In this document: piece by piece, positions 44,932 to 56,745 of the stretch | How positions within the stretch are numbered: position 1 is the stretch's first letter | How the letters are laid out: each line of letters starts with the position of its first letter | NCBI RefSeq assembly: GCF_000003815.2 | Contig: NC_049997.1 | Coordinates: forward strand, 15,302,753-15,366,752 | Length of the DNA stretch: 64,000 nucleotides | Direction of reading: 5' to 3' | From: Branchiostoma floridae | Lineage: Eukaryota > Chordata > Leptocardii > Amphioxiformes > Branchiostomatidae | Notes under the pieces: generated by a model | Database searches by the model: none | What the model was told of the DNA's origin: nothing | Seen by the model: the letters and a program-made list of their open reading frames with translations, nothing else | Position numbers and translations under genes: made by a program

Positions 44932-47900
44932 GTCTACCTTTCTCTCCCTTCCACAGTACAGAAATGAATACCGTCCTCGGTAGTTTCACCTCGCTTGCAC
45001 AAGACCGACTCTAATCGTCACCGTTTCCCTGAGTTTTAAAAGACAACTGCTCGGTGGTTGGTTCAAGCTCAACTCCACCGTGTTTTTTCCTCAGACGATG
45101 TTTGAGACGACAATGTCGGTGTCCGTTGTTCCCGCGCCCTCAGATCAGACGATAGTATCGGTTCTAGGTGCTTCGGCTCCCGCCTGTGTCTCGTTCCAGC
45201 ACCTGTAGACGGAGCAAACGGAAGGAGTTGCGGTCAGGCCAGGAAGGACCGTCAGTGTTGCCTCGGGTTGAAACTCTCTGAGAACGAGCGACATGGGATC
45301 ATGGACTTTGACAAAAGTCAAGAGGGTTATACCATTACATAAAAGCCTGATAAAGAGGGGTGGGGGTGAGCGATACAAAAACAAAACTAGAACAACATTT
45401 TCATGTTATTTTCTAACTACAACTTCAATGATTTAGTTTGCTTATATCACATGCACATTGAAACCCCTTTCTCTATATCACACATACTTCAAACTCTTTT
45501 TCTAGCGTCACTGAAACTCAGGTAGGGCCAGCCCCTTGTGAACCATGCATGAACTTGCCCTCAGGTATATTGAGGCGGTCTCAAATGTCGAATCTATTTG
45601 GAATTCTTTTCATTACAAAGAAAAGAATGCAAAAAATTCTTGGCTGAATTCGCTTGTGGCATTCAATACGAAGTTCATTCTTTACACAGTGATAGGTTAC
45701 ATATCATGTAGCTATCATGGCTTTAGTATGGTGAAAACAGTAGCGTGACTGCTTCGAGTCCAGAGCTCGCACTTGTTGCCCACGATTGCGCCTGCTTCGA
45801 GCCTAGTGCTCGCACTTGTAGACGGCTAGAGAGCCTGTTTGGAGGCTAACCTCGATGATACATGACCTCAACCCTCTCCGTCTGCTTATAGTTACGCCAA
45901 GTCTCATCAAAGCTTTCCGGTCCACTCGTTGTAGTTCCGCCTCGCGGGCTTTCAGTTTCCCGCCAAAATCACAAAACAGACGACAACTGCAAGGCAAGGA
46001 GGTTCTTACTCTAGGGTACCCTTTCTCTCAACAGGGTACGTACCTTGGTGCAACGGTTGAATTTCACCACAAATCGCCAACCAATTACTTATCAGTAATG
46101 AGTAATGAGTAGTAACTATTTTTTTTTACCTCAAATACAGTAGAAGATGAAATGCACATCGTCGTACATGTAGATTGTGCTAGGTATGTTAATGATAGAA
46201 ATGTCCTTTTAGTAGTCTTTAGCTAACGTTATGTATGTAGAGAGTAGGGTTTTGGGACATGAGTAGCACTGAAAAATGTATATTCCTCGTGCGTTTTAAC
46301 AAACCGAATATTGCTAAACCTATAGCGTTACTATCCTAAATTTTTACCTTTACCAAGAAGCGAGAAGAAGCCGAATTTCTGTGATAGACTAGATCTAAGA
46401 CACTTAACATGTATATTTCATATTTGTTATGACCTGTACTTATTTGGGTTAGGCAAAATGTGCGATAAAAGTCTTCATTCATTCGTTGTCAAAATAGTAT
46501 GTTTGCTGGATTGTACATTGTAGATATGGAAATCAGACTACTTGGAACTGACATTGAACATGAACACAGCCGACTTGACATATTTTCATGGTCCAAAACT
46601 TCAGTAGAAATGCTCTGTTAGAAACGTGACATAATTTACGAGCTTTGCCTCGCCAAAAACTCCAGGTTTGTTACGATAGCTTAAAATCACAGAATCGCGC
46701 GGCCGTGACCGTCAACTTGACATTTCAGCTGTGTGCCAAAAACCAGATGGAGGAAAAATCCCATCATGCATAGCGACCCTCTCTGGGTCTCCTTGGGGGT
46801 TCTGAGATCAGGGCTCGGATGCTATTTTCCGAAGTAGAAATGTACAATTTAAGGGTCAATATGTAACAGTAGGACAATATAGAAAGTTGATTTTCCTACA
46901 ATTTCTTTACATATAATTTAGGTAAACACTATAAAGTTGCATACCAATATTCAGGAATGTTACAACATTATTGCACCTTACAATGCAAACGTGTTTAAAG
47001 ACTGTGATGTTTCAAATCAGTGTACCGTATGATGTTGGAGGGTCTAGTAACTCTATAGCTAGTTCTAGGTTGAGATGGTTTTAGAAACTTGTCTATCGCA
47101 CATCGTTTAAAACCCCCAGAAATACGACATAGTGATGCAAATATGCTAAATAAAGGTTGCACATGTCATTCAATTTCACATGATATGAACGTTTGGTTTT
47201 TGAGAAAACTTCCAATATCGGGCTTTATAAAGCGTTGCTAGAATCCCCCGATACAGGCCCTCCTATAAGACTTAAGAAAAGTCTCCCTCATCTCAGCAAG
47301 AATGCTTTGAAAACGCCGTTTCCTCGGCCAGATAAGAGAAACTGTATCACTGATGCCGAACAGCGCCTGACCAGGTTTATGTCAGGCGACATTTTGAGGA
47401 AAAGGACATTTCCGATCAAGATGGCGTACTCTGAAATTGACGAATTGTTTCTTGCTCGTTAGCGCACCATGAGTTACGACTCTGTTTGCCTAGTTTGTCA
47501 GCCCGAAGAAAAACATTGTCTTTTTATCCCTATTAAGGAGAAACAGGTGGTCCTTTTGCCATTGTGATTGAGAGGTAACTCTATAAACTTTACAATAGAT
47601 GAACAAGGACCTGTCTATTAAAAGATATACTGTCTTAACTGGGTAACAGATTCCATGTGGGTCTGAAAATCAGTGTTTTATAGTTCTTACACGGGTTTAA
47701 CCATATACATGAAAGGGGAAACGGTTTTGATGTACGACAAAGCTCGTAAATAAGACTCGTAAGCTCGTAAATCAATCCAGATGAAGAAAGGGGTATGGGC
47801 GAGAACTTCGACGTGTTTGAATACGACAGTTTTGAGCTTTCTGGTGACTAGCCCCAAGATTTTATGTCTATCGCCCAAAAACATACCCCAGCCCCCTCCC

Positions 47901-49259
47901 AACATCCGGACACCCCTTGGCCTCAACATTCACAGCACTTAATTTTACTGCTGGTAAAAAGTTAAAGTACTTGTAGACGGATAATCTGGATATTGCCAGC
48001 GGGCTAGATTGTGCATGAATGGGCCCGCCGGTTGTTTGAGCTGGTCTGCCGTGTCTCATTTGAAAACGCTACTGTAGTTGCTTTCTTATAACGTCACATA
48101 TGCTGATTAATTACTGTCATGTTAACGTTGTTAGTACAAGTACATGTTATCTTCTCTGCCGTTTGACAGTAGCCGTTCGGTCCATCCTACTACATCTTAC
48201 TGTGTATCTCCCCTTCTGTTACCAGTTATCTAACAGATGTTCACCACTTACAACTATGAAGCACGGAAGGCCTGCTTATAGGCTACATTGTTTTCCTTTG
48301 ATACGGGGATACCAGATTGTGTTTTCGTGTTGTTGACAGTTAGAAAACGAATCTTCAGAAGTCGGAAAAAAAGCTCCTGATCATTCTCATACCACATTCT
48401 ACGAATTTGGCAAATTCCTAGGAATTTAGGTATGATTGATGGCAAGGTCTCACGGGAAGAGAGTCTTAGAAGTTGTCATCGACGGAATAACTGATATCAT
48501 CTTGGGAAAATAGTTCCCAAATTTTGCCGCCATTTTCCTGGGGGACATTCCTTGTGCCTTGCATGTCATCTATCAGGCTTGTTATGTTAAGGAACAAAAA
48601 CCATCCTTTTTCATTTTTGTATCAGTTCATAACCGTAATAGTTTCTGTTTTCGACTTGAATATCTATTACCATATTTTGACAACAGTCTTGAGTTCGCTC
48701 AAAAAGCCTTTAGATATTTTGACCGCGCCTGAATTTGCTTTAGTGACAGTGACTAGTACACAATTACTGATCAGTACTGTTTCAACATTTCCCAGAAATT
48801 TCCGAACATGTTAACATCAAATTCCGGAGTAATGATGATAATCATGTAAACGTTACTCTCAGCTTCTGTGTTTAGTATAAATATTTGTGTAATCATGTGG
48901 TATCTTTTTTGCCCTACAAGTCTAACAGTAGTTCACCTTTATACACATGCATGGTAACCTTTATCCGTTGTTTGTAAAAATGAGGTGTTCATGAGATATT
49001 TATTCGACGGATATTCGTTTCAAATTGCAAAATTTTCATTGCATTCCAGTCTGAAACAACTGTCTGTCAACTTGATATCCCTAAATACTCCAATTTTACA
49101 TACACCGGATAAAGGTTACCCCGCGAATAAAGGTAAACTAGCGTAAGGGTTAGATGTGACACCCCCATCCTCTGACTTTACGCTGACCATTGCATAAAAC
49201 GACATAAGAATGCGATCAAACTTGCCCTCAAGAATGGCTTGTGACGTGTCTTTTAAATT
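44932..49259. other. Spacer without a recognised gene
   Basis: No exon with domain support. A plus-strand frame at 47193-47462 (89 codons, ending AYSEIDELFLAR) has moderately gene-like composition and contains an ATGGCG in good context, but no recognisable domain or splice partner. A short direct repeat (GCTTCGAGYC...GCTCGCACTTGT) occurs at 45751 and 45793. Confidence 0.45.
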
Positions 49260-49650
49260 TCGCAGACGAGATTCTCTTCAGTCAAGGCCCAGTAGGGTAT
49301 ATGCACCGGTAGCATGATGAGACCTTTGCATGAAAATTAAGTAAAAAAATGACCAAACTCTGGCCTGTGCCAGTTTGCTCCGTTATGAAAAAACAAAATT
49401 GCCACTCAGAATTATGGTGTGTCATTCAAATCTGTGAGATGAGATTCGCCTCAGACAAGTCCCAGTAGGGTGTATACACCAGTAACATGATGAGACTGTT
49501 GCATAAAAACAAAGTATTAGAAAACGTTCAAACTTTACCCTTTACCAATCCAAGGAAAGAACAAACTTTTCACATATCATCACAGACGAGATTCCCCTCA
49601 GACAAGGCCCGGTAGGGTGTATACATTAGTAACATGATGAGACTGTTGCT
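49260..49650. repeat. Degenerate three-copy tandem repeat
   Basis: GAGATTC, then TCAGACAAG, CC(A/G)GTAGGGT and AACATGATGAGAC recur in order at about 49268, 49441 and 49588. Units are about 147-173 bp and clearly diverged. Confidence 0.8.
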
Positions 49651-49959
49651 ATCTTGAACGTGTGCTGGTGTGTATATAAATGATGTCTGACATGACAACA
49701 GCCGCAGGTTATCGTAATAAGAACCTGGTGGGCTGTTTATCTTAACTGTCACCCTCCCTGCTAGCATACACCTGTTCTAACGTGTCCATACGGTCATATC
49801 TACAGTCAAACAAAACGGCTGGTTTCATTGGCTTAGATAATCTACAAACAGTTGTAATAAGTTGTATGCGGTTCGTCTTCTTTGTCTTCTCTTTCCTTCA
49901 TCTTTTTAGGAGGTAATCTTTAGTTACCTCACCCGTATATGTACATGTAAAGAAAAGAA

Positions 49960-50151
49960 ACAGAGGGAGACAGAGACAATGAGGGAGGGAGAGAGAGGGA
50001 GAGACAGAGAGAGACAGAGAGGGACAGAGACAGAGAGACAGGGAGAGACAGAGATTCAGAGAGAGAGAAAGAGAGAGACAGAGAGAGACAGAAAGAGAGA
50101 GAGCGACAGAGAGCGACAGAGAGAGACAGAAAGAGAGAGAGAGAGACAGAA

Positions 50152-50182
<31 letters not shown>

Positions 50183-50215
50183 GACAGAAAGAGAGACAGA
50201 GACAGAACGAACGGA
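49960..50215. repeat. Polypurine GAGA/GACA tract
   Basis: About 255 bp composed almost only of GAGAGA, GACAGA and AGAAAGA units. Long open frames in both directions are a consequence of composition. Confidence 0.95.
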
Positions 50216-50638
50216 GAAGCTGAGACCAAAACCGGATGTCAAAGTTTGAAAAATAGGCCTATTGGATACAGTGTCAACAACAATTCTTGTTTGAATATTC
50301 GGTAGTTGAGCTGTTTTAATTTAAAGTCGATGCACAAACGAATACATCCAAAACACAAGCAGCTTAACATGTACAGTTCCAATATTTGGAGCTACACGGT
50401 CCAACAATTCCAAGTATTCAGCGGCAGTATTTAGAACGCAACAAAGTTGACATTTCAATGTTGTGTCATCAGTAGATAGCGGTGTTGTCTAAACAGTGTA
50501 AATGCCAATGATAGTTTTCTAAGTGACCGGTACTGTTTGCCCACTTGTATTGATGGTCACTAATGCGTTTTACATTGGTCTCCATTGTAGTGTTGCTGTC
50601 TATTGCGTTGATACAGGACCATACAGCGGTTTAGTCGT

Positions 50639-50704
50639 TTTTATCGGGCTTTCTATTATGTGCTCTTTCTTGATATCTCGTACAGAATAGAAAGCCCGAT
50701 AAAT
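50639..50704. repeat. Perfect 18-bp hairpin
   Basis: TTTATCGGGCTTTCTATT is followed by a ~28-base spacer and its exact inverse AATAGAAAGCCCGATAAA. It may be a minimal inverted-repeat element. Confidence 0.75.
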
Positions 50705-50948
50705 ATGACTAGAAAACCTGAAAAAAAAACCAGCTGGAGCCTAACCTCTGCTTGGAAAGTAAGTAATACAGAAAATTTGACAAATTCATGGAAATTCGCG
50801 GGACCCCTCCCCTCGTAAAACGAACCTCCCCCACCCAGGTGGAAAGTATCGGATATGATGTGTACCTGCCGGAAGCCACTCATTAGATAATTGAGTCCAG
50901 CCTAGTGTGTTTTGGGGAACCAGTGGCTAGCCTAGAGGCCAGCCTTGT

Positions 50949-51487
50949 TACGAGGGGTTCTCGGCCTCACCCAGAAATAACAAGCACAACTCAGATTTCG
51001 AGATACAACTTCGTAGTTTGAAGCCTTTTATCAATATCCTCCAAATTTCAAATCATTGCAGTCATTACTTTCCAGGCATCGTCTTTTTTTAATTAAAAGG
51101 TAAGAAAAACAAGGGTGAATTGTGATCAGACATGTGTGGGTCGAGTCCCCATGCCGTACATTCTTTATCATTAACAAAATACATTTCAAAATGTTTGATA
51201 ATGTCTTTCTTCCTATTTCAAGCAGAAAGAATTGGTTGTTTGACTTCCAGCAGCTCAAGTTGACCCGCACACTTCAGGTCGCAGCTCAATTGTCGACGTT
51301 TTTTCCTCCTCCCTTACCTAACGTTGCTGAGTACTAGTGTTGCTTGCAAAATAATGATCACACTTATTTGAATTTTGGTACACATTCATATATGACTTTA
51401 TACTTGACATCTATCTATGCTTCGAAATCTGAGTTGTGCTGTAATTATTTCTGGGTGAGGCCGAGGACTTATAGATCACCCCTCGTA
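50949..51487. mobile_element. Foldback-type MITE, 539 bp
   Basis: The left end TACGAGGGG...TCGGCCTCACCCAGAAATAA...ACAACTCAGATTTCGA is matched by TCGAAATCTGAGTTGTGCTG...CTGGGTGAGGCCGAGGA...CCCCTCGTA at the right. The arms are about 55-65 bp with small indels. The outer TA suggests a TA target. No coding capacity. Confidence 0.85.
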
Positions 51488-51956
51488 GCTTTCGTCCGCT
51501 CCCACTGATTCTAATGTTAGTAGGGACTAGGGAGCGATCGTCTGGCTGGCGTTTTGGCTACCAATGACATATTGGCAGCCACAACATGTACATTTGAACG
51601 TACACGTTTTAGAGTCCATACTGAGAAAAGCCGAAAGATACTTGATTAAGTGCGGTAGTAACTTAACGCTAGTAAAGTTAAAACGTTGTTTCATGTTATT
51701 ATATCATTAACCAAAGTACATGTCAATATACATGTTGCAAGCTGTTTCATATTCAAGTTTACATAGGCTATATACGGATAAGATGTCATCAACATGATAA
51801 AATCGACATGGCCTAAATAAACAGCTATAAGTTGCAAAGCATTTTGCTATCAGAAAAGAAGCCAACTTGTATATTTTGTTAATGACACACTTCCTATAGA
51901 ATAGCACAACTTGATAGATAAACAAACCCGAACCAGCTTAACGTTACCTTTTTAGA

Positions 51957-54591
51957 CTAGAAAGGCCGACATTTGCTTAAGAGCAAATACAGCATATTTC
52001 AGCCATACCCCTTCCCACGCAACATTGGACTGTTCCAAATCACCCCTGCGCAAAAATGGAACATCCTCTTAACAGTACATTATCCCCCAAAGTGGACTGG
52101 TATTGTGAATTGATTCCAGGTAAAGACAGAGCTTGCTTCTATTTTTCAGAAAATGACAATAATCACACCTTCCATTCAGAAAATTTTCATCATGACTGAA
52201 AATTGTTGAATGACTTCATGTAATGTCATTAACAATTTTCAGTACGATAACTAGGTGTAAGTTTAAAAAAGTATAAGCTCCTTGTGATGTGGGTACATTT
52301 ATTATTGCAGTGAACTTTTTTTATTCAAGTAGGGCATACGATTTAATAATTATCAAGCAGGTGCAGGTACTGTAGGAGCGTTTGTTTTCTTCAAGCTGTA
52401 AAACTGTTAAACTGTTTTACTTTGTATGCAATCAGCCATCGAGCCTATTCTTATTTTAGTTTAACAACTCAGTCCTGCCAGACCCGGAAGATAATCATTC
52501 TCGCCACTGTCTAACTTATAATTACGTATCAAAACTAAACGCAGATTTTCTAACTAACGCACCTTTCGCCGACTTCATCAAAGGACCGCCGGCTATCAAT
52601 CAAACACGGCTGTTGATTAGACTTAGAGTTTCAAACAGTCATGTGCTGTGTGCCAGTTGACAGCGAACTTCATGCTACGTGATGTTTTACATTGCTTGGA
52701 CCTTCTTTCCTACAGCGGTACTTCTACAAAATATTTAGACTGTAACACTGAGTCCCACATGTTTTATAGAATAGAATTTGACGCAGAACAGCGTTTTTTG
52801 CTGGGTATTTTTCTTGAAACATGTCCGTGGGAATATCAGCGAGGCGGCGACGTAGGGATATCAGACCGTCAACAAAAGTCGCACGGCGGCTAACGGCGCA
52901 GCGAAGATACTAGCGCTATAAATAAGCGCTTCAACTAAGGATGGCAACCCGTACAATATTTTTGTATACTGTTGAGCTAAGTAAAAGTTTGTTGTTTATG
53001 AGGTTTTAGTTGTCTTTGAAGCTTTGACCCGAAATATTTTAAAGTCAAACTGCTGAAGAGAAGTAAGTGACTGCTACGATTATCGTAGATATGGCCCTAA
53101 AAAAACTGATAAAAGAAGCCTTCTCAATAGTCTAAAATGCAAGAGCTTCCGGGGGGGGCTTCGCCCACCTGGGTCCCCCCCACAGTGGCCCTGCCCCTGG
53201 ACCCCGCCAGGGACATTCGGGGTTGCAAAATATACCGTTATAAGACCGTCAACAACAGTTGCACGGAGCTAACAGCGCAGCGAAAATACCATCGCTAGCG
53301 TTTCAACTTCGGATAACAAGTTATAAGTACTGTTGAACTCAGTAACGTTAAAGTTTGTTTTTAGTTGCCTTTGACGGTTTGACCTGAAATAGTGTTACGC
53401 TAAACTCCTGAAGAGAAGTTAAGTGACTGCTGCGATTATCATAGATATGCCCCTAAGAACTGATACAATATAAAGCCTTCTGAATAGTCTAAAATGCGAG
53501 AGCCTTAGGCGGGCTTCGCTCCCCCTGGCGGGAACACTGCTATATACGGGATCATGAGGCCCCGCTTATGAATATTAATTAGCCTTTGGCCTCCTCTTCG
53601 CTGATTGGCTAGGTCTTTGATTCAATTAACTCTCCGGCTGACGCGCACAGGTGTGGCTCTGTGCGGGGTCACGGAAGGTCACGTCAGGAGGCCAAAAGAA
53701 AACAAATTTCCCCTCAGAAAAGTGCCAAAATTAATCATTTTAAAGTTGTTCATGTCAAAAATTTTACTTGAATCTTGTTACCAAGTATCTAATGCCTATC
53801 TATACCAAATTTCAGGTCATTTAATTGTAATACCAGGGTACAGGAGCCAAAAGTGTCCTTTTTTGGTCAAAAATTGGCCAAAAATCGCAAAAATAAACAT
53901 TTTGTTGCACTGTACACCAAAAGTGTTATTGAATTTATATGAAGGGATTATCAAGGCACATCTGTGTCAAATTTCAGCTCATTCGGTTGCAATACCAAGG
54001 TACAGGAGCCAAAAGTGTCCTTTTTTGGTCAAAAATTGGTAAAAAAATCGCAAAAATAAGCATTTTGTTGTACTGTACACCAAAAGTGTTATTGAACTTA
54101 TATGGGGGCATTATCAAGGCACATCTCTGTCAAATTTCAGCTCATTTGGTTGTAATACCAGGGTACAGGGGCCAAAAGTGTCCTTTTTTGGTCAAAAATT
54201 GGTAAAAAAATCGCAAAAATAAGCATTTTGTTGTACTGTACACCAAAAGTGTTATCGAATTTATATGGGAGCATTATCAAGGCCCATCTCTGTCAAATTT
54301 CAGCTCATTTGGTTGTAATACCAGGGTACAGGGGCCAAAATATACAGTTTTGGTCTAAAATTGACCAAAAAATCTCAATAAAATCATTTTAGAGGCAGAT
54401 ATGAAAAAACTGAGAAAAAAGCATCAAGGTATTGGCCCATTCTACCCCTGTGCCAAATTTCAGGTCATTCGGTCCAGGAACGGCGGAGATGAATCACTTT
54501 GAAGATTTGACAGGAGAAAGAAAGAAAGAAAGAAAGAAAGAAACATTACGAATACAATATATTTCACCATACTATGTATGGCTGAAATATA
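51957..54591 (-). mobile_element. Helentron-like rolling-circle element, copy B (2.6 kb)
   Basis: Inverted copy of 13803-17304. On the minus strand it starts with TATATTTCAGCCATAC, has (TTTC)n at about 54514-54541 and the 163-bp array at about 53830-54340. It ends with the inverted GTATGGCTGAAATAT, a hairpin and terminal CTAG (rc of 51957-51960) followed by T. Both copies thus share the same two termini in different flanks, which defines the element. B lacks two internal blocks found in A. No replication initiator or helicase frame. Confidence 0.75.
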
Positions 54592-55438
54592 ATAAGATAA
54601 AAAATGGAAGAAAATAAATCTGCAAAGGTATATCACTTCTTAAACCGGACGTTCTGTTGCAGTAATGAGGTTACACACTAGGGGGCTCAAAACTTGCTCC
54701 TGGTCATCGTCTTCCGAAGACCTACCCACATACCAAATATCATCACAATCCATCCAGAGGTTCATGAGTTATGCTGACCATGATGTATATCCGGAAACAG
54801 AAACTTTGGCAAGTGACCAAGCATACACATGCGTGGCGTCGTGTAGACGCTTCTGCCGCGTGCTGCAGGTCTAGAGCTCTTTTTCAGCCATTTTTGTATG
54901 GTTGGAGTGAGAGTCTAGGCCGGAGGTTTAGTCAGTCGGTTAGCTGGTTTTACCAGGATCATTTCGATGGTTTTCGATCTTCTGTAAGTTGATTTTTGGA
55001 GGAGTTACGGTGTTTTTCGTGCCACCGACACCCTCCACGTCGAGCGTACGGGTCCCCCCTACGTCCTCGTGCCGCTAGACGAGGGTAGGTGGACACGTGC
55101 AATCTTTGCCGGTAGATATTTCCCTTGCCCGTGAAGGGATACTCTTCCTACTTTGTAGGAAAGGAAAGCAGGTTTGTGCCAACATTCCTACATAGTCTTG
55201 TTTCGCTTCGAATCGAATTTGTGGTGTTTTGAGCTGTTTCTGTACCCTCGCCCCCGGCCATAGTGGGTGAAGGGGTTGGTACAGTCCAAGCACACCGCCT
55301 GGTGCCACTGTTTTTCTGGGTCAATCGCTATTTTTAGAATAGGTGGCATTCCGGGGCTCTAAAAGGGGTTTCTGGAGACCCTAGAAGGAACCTTCCATAT
55401 ACTCCACAGAGAAATAGACTGATTTCGGACTAGGCAAA
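54592..55438 (+). other. Probable 5' UTR of the LINE and its upstream junction
   Basis: GC content rises from about 54840. No open frame joins ORF1 in frame. The 5' boundary of the LINE could not be fixed because no target duplication was found. Its first part (about 54592-54840) may be older flanking DNA. Confidence 0.4.
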
Positions 55439-56743
55439 ATGAGGAGAGACAACTCAATTTGCGTTACGTATACCGCTCAGAAAGACAAGTTATCTGAGCA
55501 GGAGACCTGGGCACTCCTGGACTCTGTGGGGATACCTACATCCAGTCTCCAGACAGTGCAAGCGCTGAACGCTACGTCTTTTGATTTGACCTTCCGTACG
55601 CTTCACGATAGAAAGTTGTATGGGGGTAAACTCTCGGCACTACAGTACTTAGATGTCCGTGTGTACGGAAGTGCTGAGACAGTCGTCACAGCAACCCGTA
55701 TACCGGACGAGTTTGATGACAATCACGTACGGTACTGGCTATCCCGTTATGGACAGGTCCTGGCTTCCCGTATGACCACTTACAGGGACAGACCTACTGT
55801 CCGTAATGGGAACAGGCAGTACAAGGTTATACTCAAACCAGGGGCAAACATCCCGTCCTCTTGGAGGTTAGCAGACGGTCGGTTAGCCTTTTTCCGGTAC
55901 GTCGGACAACAAAGAACATGTCTGAAATGTTACCAGGAAGGGCACGAGGCAGCACAATGTACTGTCATCTTCTGTAACAAATGCCAACTGATCGGGCATA
56001 CCTCTGCGGAATGCAGCAATCAAGTAGTCTGTAATCAGTGCGGCAAGGAGGGACACACCGCACGTCGGTGCCCTACTTCATATGCCAACAAACTGCTGCC
56101 TGACAATAAGTGGACCAGCGGTCCGGCTGCTGAGGCAACCGTGGCCAGTGCTAAGACCCCTGGTCAGAGTGAGCAGTCTCAAGTAAACGAGACTGTCTCC
56201 AGTGGTAAGAGTCAGAGTGAGCAAACAAACGAGACTGACTACAGCGACTCCGGGTCGGAGGAGAGCGGGGAAGATGATTCCGCCGAGGAATTTGCTTCCT
56301 CTGACGAACTGACGGAGAAAGAAAGGGGGCTAGAAAGGGAGCTGCTTCTTGAAGCAACCCAACCATCTCCGAGCTCTGCGGAGCGCATTGAACCAAACGG
56401 GGAGCAAGAAACAACCCATCCTCGCAACAAGAAACGCAAGAAGCGCAAGGGCAAGGCCAAAAATGGCCGCAAACAGAACAACGAGGTCGAAGAGCCTCAG
56501 ACACCAGTCAAAAATGTGGTGGCCAAGAAGAAGGCCCCACATACTGGAGACCCGTCATCTGACGCGATGGAAGTCGACCAGCAGACCTCTAAAAGGCCTG
56601 CGCCTTCCGACGAAGAAGTCAGCCCAAAAAGAAAGAGTGAGCCGTCGACAGTAACGAAGGGCCCTCATAGTCCCGGTTACGACCTTCCTTTATCAGGAGA
56701 GCTAGCCATCGACGAGTTCACGTCATCTGGAGAATCTCTATAA
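55439..56743 (+). CDS. LINE ORF1: zinc-knuckle RNA-binding protein (434 aa)
   Basis: ORF1 proteins coat the retrotransposon RNA to form the ribonucleoprotein. Three CCHC knuckles are visible: CLKCYQEGHEAAQC (161-174), CNKCQLIGHTSAEC (179-192) and CNQCGKEGHTARRC (198-211). Residues 1-160 form a compact region consistent with the RNA-binding fold seen in this class. The C-terminal half is low-complexity: an acidic Ser/Glu stretch (about 265-300), a Lys/Arg-rich block (KKRKKRKGKAK, about 332-342; possible nuclear signal), and a Ser/Pro tail. The start is the first in-frame ATG after upstream stops. Its stop overlaps the ORF2 start. Confidence 0.9.
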   Translation: MRRDNSICVTYTAQKDKLSEQETWALLDSVGIPTSSLQTVQALNATSFDLTFRTLHDRKLYGGKLSALQYLDVRVYGSAETVVTATRIPDEFDDNHVRYWLSRYGQVLASRMTTYRDRPTVRNGNRQYKVILKPGANIPSSWRLADGRLAFFRYVGQQRTCLKCYQEGHEAAQCTVIFCNKCQLIGHTSAECSNQVVCNQCGKEGHTARRCPTSYANKLLPDNKWTSGPAAEATVASAKTPGQSEQSQVNETVSSGKSQSEQTNETDYSDSGSEESGEDDSAEEFASSDELTEKERGLERELLLEATQPSPSSAERIEPNGEQETTHPRNKKRKKRKGKAKNGRKQNNEVEEPQTPVKNVVAKKKAPHTGDPSSDAMEVDQQTSKRPAPSDEEVSPKRKSEPSTVTKGPHSPGYDLPLSGELAIDEFTSSGESL

Positions 56744-56745
56744 TG
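56741..56745 (+). promoter_or_regulatory. TAATG overlapping stop-start between ORF1 and ORF2
   Basis: ORF1 ends with TAA (56741-56743) and ORF2 starts with ATG (56743-56745), sharing one A; a second ATG follows at once. The same UAAUG junction supports termination-reinitiation in the silkworm element SART1, so coupled translation is likely here. Confidence 0.8.

Noticed and set aside
47193..47462. 89-codon plus-strand frame as a gene
   Set aside because: Composition is fair, but there is no recognisable domain, no neighbour exon and no repeat copy to support it.
49898..50305. Ser/Leu-rich and Arg/Glu-rich frames
   Set aside because: They are translations of a polypurine/polypyrimidine tract.
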